From Oscillospiraceae bacterium (GTDB lineage: Bacteria > Bacillota > Clostridia > Oscillospirales > CAG-382), in assembly GCA_015064945.1 (NCBI GenBank), contig SVRF01000001.1:23115-87114 (forward strand): a DNA stretch of 64,000 bases. Reading direction: 5' to 3'. Of this stretch, positions 59,689 to 64,000 are shown piece by piece. The notes beneath the pieces were generated by a model, which searched no databases, had not been told where the DNA came from, and worked only from the letters and a program-made list of their open reading frames with translations. Positions within the stretch are counted from its first letter, which is position 1. The number at the start of each line of letters is the position of its first letter. A program made the translations under genes and the position numbers.

Positions 59689-60924
59689 ATGAGCAGATAT
59701 ACGGAAGCAAAGTGTATTTACGAAAAACTTGGTGTTTCTACCGAAGACGCTTTATCCGCTTTAAAGGATATAACCGTATCCGTACATTGTTGGCAAGGTG
59801 ATGATGTGTGTGGTTTTGACAGCGGAGAGGCTTTGTCAGGCGGTATACAAGCGACGGGTAACTACATAGGAAAAGCACGCACGCCCGAAGAACTTATGAT
59901 GGATATAGAAAAAGCCTTTTCGCTGATTCCCGGGAAGAAGAAGCTTAATCTTCACGCCTGCTATGCCATAACAGACGGCACGGTGGGAAGAGATCAGCTT
60001 AACCCCGAGCATTTTGAAAAATGGGTAGAATTAGCCAAGAAACACGGCGTTGGTATTGATTTTAACCCAACATTTTTCTCTCATCCTATGGTTAAGGACG
60101 GTCTTACGCTTTCTTCTCCCGACGAACAGGTTAGGCGATATTGGGTAAATCACGGAATAGCATGTCTTAAGATATCTCAATACTTTGCAGAGAAAACGGG
60201 ATTTCCCTGCGTTATGAATATATGGATACCTGATGGATATAAGGATATTCCCGCTGACCGTTTCGGTCCCAGAGCCAGATTCAAGGCTTCTTTAGATGAG
60301 ATATTGGCTACTGAGTACGACAAGGAAAAGGTTTACATAACTTTGGAGTCCAAGGTGTTCGGCATAGGTGTTGAAAGCTATACTGTCGGCTCTGCGGAAT
60401 TTTGCCTTTCTTATGCAGATTATAAAGGAATAACTCCGCTTATGGATAACGGTCATTATCATCCGACGGAATCTGTGGCGGACAAGATTTCGTCTTTGCT
60501 TTTGTTTAATGATAAAATTGCATTGCACGTAACAAGGGCTGTTAGGTGGGATTCTGACCACGTTGTATTGTTTGATGATGAAACGAGGGCGATAGCGGCT
60601 GAGATAGTAAGATGTAATGCTATCGACCGTGTGTTCTTAGCGACGGATTATTTTGACGCTTCCATAAACCGAATTTCAGCTTGGGTTACCGGCGTAAGAA
60701 ATTTGCAAAAAGCTTTGCTGTTCGCTTTACTGACCCCTTATGAACGTTTGAAGGAACTTCAGGATAACAATAATATGACAGAGCTTATGTTTGTAAGTGA
60801 AGAACTAAAGACCGCGCCGTTCGGTGATGTTTGGCAGGAGTTTTTGGATAGGGCAGAGGTAGAAGCAGATTATTTAAGCCCTATAAATAAATACGAGAAG
60901 GAAGTATTGGTGAATAGAAAATGA
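59689..60924 (+). CDS. rhaA: L-rhamnose isomerase
   Basis: Converts L-rhamnose to L-rhamnulose. The 411 residues match the family from VSVHCWQGDDVCGFD and ATGNYIGKARTPEEL through LNLHACYA, GIDFNPTFFSHP and the metal-binding LMDNGHYHPTE. Length and motifs are normal. It lies 4 bases behind rhaB and overlaps rhaD by 4 bases. Confidence 0.96.
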   Translation: MSRYTEAKCIYEKLGVSTEDALSALKDITVSVHCWQGDDVCGFDSGEALSGGIQATGNYIGKARTPEELMMDIEKAFSLIPGKKKLNLHACYAITDGTVGRDQLNPEHFEKWVELAKKHGVGIDFNPTFFSHPMVKDGLTLSSPDEQVRRYWVNHGIACLKISQYFAEKTGFPCVMNIWIPDGYKDIPADRFGPRARFKASLDEILATEYDKEKVYITLESKVFGIGVESYTVGSAEFCLSYADYKGITPLMDNGHYHPTESVADKISSLLLFNDKIALHVTRAVRWDSDHVVLFDDETRAIAAEIVRCNAIDRVFLATDYFDASINRISAWVTGVRNLQKALLFALLTPYERLKELQDNNNMTELMFVSEELKTAPFGDVWQEFLDRAEVEADYLSPINKYEKEVLVNRK

Positions 60925-61736
60925 AGGATATTTTAAAGGCTCCTTTTTTGATAGAAATGGCAGATACGGCGGCTAATATGTACCGCTTGGGATGGGATGA
61001 ACGTAACGGCGGTAATATAAGCTGTTTGTTGGATGAAACAGAGGTAGGCGAGTATTTGGACCTTGGTTGCGTAATTAGAGAAATCCCTTTGGGTTTTGAT
61101 GGTGCAGAGCTTGCCGGCAGAATATTTATTGTTACCGGTACAGGGAAATATTTTAAAAATGTTAAAGCCGATCCGGAGACAAATCTCGGCATAATAAGGA
61201 TATCAAAGGACGGTTCAAAGGCAGAGCTGCTTTGGGGATATAAAGACGGCGGCAAGTTTACAAGTGAACTGCCCGCTCATCTTATGAGTCATAAAGCAAG
61301 ACTTTCTGTGGATGTAGACCATAAGGTGGTTGTACACAGTCATCCTACCTATACCTTGGCGATGAACAGAGTGCACGTGTTGGAAGAAAGGGCGTTTACC
61401 CGTTCTTTGTGGCAGACCTGTAGCGAATGCATAATAGTGTTCCCGGACGGTATAGGTGTATTACCTTGGATGGTTTGCGGCACTAATGAAATCGGTGAGG
61501 CAACGGCCAAGCAGATGTTAAATCACCGTTTGGTAATTTGGGGGATACACGGCATTTACGGTACGGGTAACAGTTTAGACGAAGCCTTCGGGTTAATCGA
61601 AACTGTAGAAAAGGCCGCACAGCTTTATATGCTTACCGCACATATGCCGATAATAAACACCATTAAGGATGAGGAACTTAAAGCGCTTGCCGAGACCTTT
61701 GGTGTTAATTACAGAAAAGATTATTTGGATGTATAA
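60921..61736 (+). CDS. rhaD: Rhamnulose-1-phosphate aldolase
   Basis: Class II aldolase splitting L-rhamnulose 1-phosphate into DHAP and L-lactaldehyde. The 271 residues include the zinc ligands in VVHSHPTYTLA and the later His in WGIHGIYGTG, with ERNGGNISCL at the phosphate site. It overlaps rhaA as ATGA and ends the operon. No lactaldehyde reductase or microcompartment genes are visible. Confidence 0.95.
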   Translation: MKDILKAPFLIEMADTAANMYRLGWDERNGGNISCLLDETEVGEYLDLGCVIREIPLGFDGAELAGRIFIVTGTGKYFKNVKADPETNLGIIRISKDGSKAELLWGYKDGGKFTSELPAHLMSHKARLSVDVDHKVVVHSHPTYTLAMNRVHVLEERAFTRSLWQTCSECIIVFPDGIGVLPWMVCGTNEIGEATAKQMLNHRLVIWGIHGIYGTGNSLDEAFGLIETVEKAAQLYMLTAHMPIINTIKDEELKALAETFGVNYRKDYLDV

Positions 61737-61740
61737 TCAT

Positions 61741-61766
61741 CCCCAAGAAGCTTCGGCTTATTGGGG
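61741..61766 (+). terminator. Hairpin directly after rhaD
   Basis: ccccaa pairs with ttgggg and aagc with gctt around a ttcg tetraloop, with one g/a mismatch. There is no T-run, so it may stabilise the 3' end of the rhamnose mRNA. Confidence 0.5.
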
Positions 61767-61775
61767 GCTCGATAA

Positions 61776-61814
61776 AAAGACAGCTGAGGGTTTGTTAATG
61801 CCCTCAGCTGTTTA
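61776..61814. terminator. Bidirectional terminator between rhaD and the beta-helix gene
   Basis: cagctgaggg (61781-61790) pairs perfectly with ccctcagctg (61801-61810). A T-run follows on the minus strand (complement of aaaaag) and tttat on the plus strand. Confidence 0.85.
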
Positions 61815-61815
61815 T

Positions 61816-64000
61816 CTATCCGTTCTTCTTGTAGATGCCGTTGCCGCTTAAAGAAAATGTCCCCGAAGAATATGACCCGGCAGACAGTGCATACGAACCG
61901 CCGACTATAAAATCGGGGCAACTTATTACCACAGAGGAATAAGTTTTGTCAGAGGTCCAGGTGTAAAGAGGGTATCCATTGCTGTCCTTCAAGGTGATGG
62001 CGGTATTTGACGTTTGTGTAGAGGGAAAAGTAAACAACGCACATCCTTGATTACTTGCGGAACTGAAATTCATAGCCATTTGCTTGGAGCCGATAGCAAT
62101 AAACGTACCACCGCTTATAGTGGCTGTTCCGTCATAGTCCAAGCTACCGTTTCCGCCGCTTGTCGGGCCTGAGACAATAACGTCTCCCCCTGTCATTTCT
62201 ATACTGCCGTTGGCATCTATTCCATCACCGTTTGCATTTATAAAAAGAGTACCGCTGTAAATTTTTATAGTGCCGTTACTTGAAGAAAAGTTATCGCCGG
62301 GTCTTCCGGGTCTTCCCGGTCTTCCCGAAACGGCACCGGTTGTTGAACCGCTTGAATCGACGCCCCCGGCGGCATTCAGACCGTCATCTGCGGAGGTTAA
62401 ACTAATGTCGCCGCCGTTTAAAACTATATGTGTTGCTTCAAGTCCTTCGTAACTTTTTGCAACGTTTACCGTGCCGCCTGTCACGTTAAGATTAGTGTCG
62501 GAATGCATTGCATCATCACCCGAAGAAATGTTGAACACGCCGCCGGATATATTTATGTCGGAGTTGGAGTGAATACCGTCATCTGCGCTGTTAATACTTA
62601 TGTTGCCGTTGCTTATTGTAAGCACTCCCGTAGATTTAAGCCCCTTAGCGCTTGCGGTGGAGTTGTTATATGCGGAAGCACCTCCGCCTGCGGTTAAATT
62701 AAATGTGCCGCCGTTAACTGTTAATGTGGTATCGGCTTGGAAGCAGTCATATCCTGATGTTAAGGTTATGTCTCCGCCGTTTACAATAATATTTCCGCTT
62801 GTGTGTATGCCGTCATCGGCTGTGTTTAGATTAATTTCCGTGCCGCTGTTTATGGTGATTGTCCCGTCACACTTAATACCTTTTGCGCTCAAAGTTGAAT
62901 CGAGGACGACATTGCTACCGCCGCCGCTTGTACCTTCAAATGTACCGCCGTTCATCGTTAAGTAGTATTGACCACTTATTGCGTCCCCGCCGGCGGTAAT
63001 GTTGGCGGTAATGTTACCGTTGACATTTGCGGTGTATAAAAATCCTGAAGCGCTGTTATCTAAGTCTTCAGCATGGAAACCGTCTTTGTTCGCTCTGATA
63101 ATAAAAGTGCCGCCGCCAATGCGCAAGCTGTTTTTTCCTGCAAAGGCGTGTCCGCTTGAAATTACCGTATACGTACCGCCTGTTATAACCAAGTCGTCTT
63201 TAGATACAACGCCGTGTCCTGCAGGTGATTGTATGGTTAAATTGCCTGCGCCGTTAAGTGTTAAGTCTTCTTTAGAGAAAATTGCGGCGTCAATGTTGTT
63301 TTCGTCTATTGCCACAAATTGACTCCCTGCAATTAATGTGTTGGATGTACCTTCGTATGCGGTAACAAAGACTTTGTCCGCTTGTTTTACGTACACAGGC
63401 GCAGAGGAGTTTGACGATATCGTTGCATTATATAACACAAGCTGAATCTTGTCTGTAAGTTCTGCTTCAACTTTTATCATCCCGTTATTAAGCGTACCTC
63501 TTAAAATATACACTCCTTCATCCTTTATAGTGGCAGTTGTGCCGTTGATGGTGACGTATTGCGGGAAATTGCAATATATAGCGTTGCCTTCAAGGGTGAT
63601 TGTTATTGCTCCGCTTGCATCGTAATTCTTTTTTAGGTCTTTGTTAGTAAACATTGCATCGGAAGATACAGGATCTTCGTTTGTATCGCCCGTTGAAGTA
63701 TCATCAGATTCCGGAGCGGAAGAGCTGCTTACGCTACTGTCATCAACTTCGGGAGCAGAGGAGTCGCTTACACTGCTGTCATCAACTTCGGGAGCAGAGG
63801 AGTCGCTTGCACTGCTGTCATCAACTTCGGGAGCAGAGGAGTCGCTTACACTGCTGTCATCAACTTCGGGGGCAGAGGAGTCACTTGCACTGCTGTCATC
63901 AACTTCGGGAGCAGAGGAGTCACTTGCACTGCTGTCATCAACTTCGGGAGCAGAGGAGTCGCTTACACTGCTGTCATCAACTTCGGGAGCAGAGGAGTCA
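61816..64000 (-). CDS. Cthe_2159-like beta-helix carbohydrate-binding protein, N-terminus outside window
   Basis: The frame is open to the window edge, so at least 727 residues are present; the signal peptide and start are beyond it. An N-terminal linker of 13-residue DSSAPEVDDSSVS-type repeats precedes the domain that begins near 63654. The rest is a parallel beta-helix of GG-T/D-I-type rungs (LTVNGGTFNLTAGGGAS, ISGGVFNISSGDDAMHSD, GGDVIVSGPTSGGNGSL), matching the Cthe_2159 carbohydrate-binding family, calcium-dependent polysaccharide binders related to pectate lyases. A GRPGRPGRPGD insert lies near 62300-62335. A methionine at 63654 is internal and not the start. Confidence 0.82.
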   Translation of the reverse strand, partial: DSSAPEVDDSSVSDSSAPEVDDSSASDSSAPEVDDSSASDSSAPEVDDSSVSDSSAPEVDDSSASDSSAPEVDDSSVSDSSAPEVDDSSVSSSSAPESDDTSTGDTNEDPVSSDAMFTNKDLKKNYDASGAITITLEGNAIYCNFPQYVTINGTTATIKDEGVYILRGTLNNGMIKVEAELTDKIQLVLYNATISSNSSAPVYVKQADKVFVTAYEGTSNTLIAGSQFVAIDENNIDAAIFSKEDLTLNGAGNLTIQSPAGHGVVSKDDLVITGGTYTVISSGHAFAGKNSLRIGGGTFIIRANKDGFHAEDLDNSASGFLYTANVNGNITANITAGGDAISGQYYLTMNGGTFEGTSGGGSNVVLDSTLSAKGIKCDGTITINSGTEINLNTADDGIHTSGNIIVNGGDITLTSGYDCFQADTTLTVNGGTFNLTAGGGASAYNNSTASAKGLKSTGVLTISNGNISINSADDGIHSNSDINISGGVFNISSGDDAMHSDTNLNVTGGTVNVAKSYEGLEATHIVLNGGDISLTSADDGLNAAGGVDSSGSTTGAVSGRPGRPGRPGDNFSSSNGTIKIYSGTLFINANGDGIDANGSIEMTGGDVIVSGPTSGGNGSLDYDGTATISGGTFIAIGSKQMAMNFSSASNQGCALFTFPSTQTSNTAITLKDSNGYPLYTWTSDKTYSSVVISCPDFIVGGSYALSAGSYSSGTFSLSGNGIYKKNG
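63725..64000 (-). repeat. 39-bp tandem repeat encoding a Ser/Asp/Glu/Pro linker
   Basis: Six near-identical 39-bp units start at 63764, 63803, 63842, 63881, 63920 and 63959, with a diverged unit at 63725-63763 and a seventh starting at 63998. Units differ at only a few positions. Each encodes a 13-residue linker unit, so copy-number changes keep the frame. The array continues past the window. Confidence 0.95.

Noticed and set aside
63725..64000. 39-bp direct repeats as a CRISPR array
   Set aside because: The units are contiguous, without unique spacers, and translate in frame as a protein linker.

Overview
The window looks like a chromosomal segment of a low-to-moderate GC, Gram-positive anaerobe of the class Clostridia, most plausibly an uncultured gut member of the Oscillospirales or a related order. 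Supporting signs are strong Shine-Dalgarno sites, consensus sigma-A promoters with 17-bp spacers, lon-engB, the dnaD/dnaI-type primosome genes, mazF/alr/nnr housekeeping genes, lipoprotein foldases after mfd, pyruvate phosphate dikinase, a type I dockerin, and many secreted proteins with Ser/Glu/Asp-rich linkers. The assignment is inferred from gene content only. I saw no rRNA, tRNA, CRISPR array, prophage or insertion sequence, and no gap over 300 bases without a gene.

Layout. 1-3425 (+): the C-terminal part of Lon (cut by the window edge), engB and lysA. 3409-4854 (-): an RluD-type pseudouridine synthase and a MazF-type RNase. 5074-10965 (+): a 1963-residue repeat-built surface protein behind a textbook promoter and before a strong terminator. 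11204-20046 (+): one long collinear run made of a PfkB-like protein lacking its catalytic motif, murI, a DUF1934 protein, a DnaD-like protein, a DnaC/DnaI-like loader, rnhA, a 65-residue ORF, a secreted dockerin-bearing phosphodiester glycosidase and lipoprotein ApbE. 28029-20043 (-): alaS, a HIT protein, comEC, holA, a Toprim RNase M5-like protein and mtaB, tightly packed and translationally coupled.

28260-33182 (+): a secreted GHL10 glycosidase-like protein, a PIG-L deacetylase and a sugar isomerase-like TIM barrel. 33319-36430 (+): two tiny membrane proteins coupled to an orphan PstS-like protein, then sstT and a cytidine deaminase. 38358-36470 (-): a small unknown protein, an EamA exporter and a YgjV-like membrane protein. 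41108-38478 (-): ppdK. 41337-50410 (+): pth, mfd, three tandem PrsA/SurA-like lipoproteins and tyrS.

54528-50489 (-): a two-TM protein, nnr, a lipoprotein, alr and a HELGH membrane protein. 55281-54610 (-): a cysteine-rich protein. 55401-58195 (+): an acyl-CoA synthetase and an SGNH lipoprotein. 58305-61736 (+): the rhamnose operon rhaB-rhaA-rhaD. 64000-61816 (-): a Cthe_2159-like beta-helix protein running off the window behind a 39-bp tandem repeat.

How it fits together. The core is replication, translation, repair and envelope housekeeping. Interleaved is an extracellular glycan-handling layer: discoidin-like modules, GHL10, phosphodiester glycosidase with dockerin, beta-helix carbohydrate-binding protein, SGNH esterase, and intracellular deacetylase, isomerase and rhamnose enzymes. 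The most interesting items are the giant alternating-repeat surface protein next to a dockerin enzyme, the PfkB-like pseudokinase heading the murI run, ComEC with a degenerate nuclease domain, MazF without a visible antitoxin, the coupled micro-ORF/PstS-like unit, the HELGH membrane protein behind alr, and a perfect palindrome on the rhamnose promoter.
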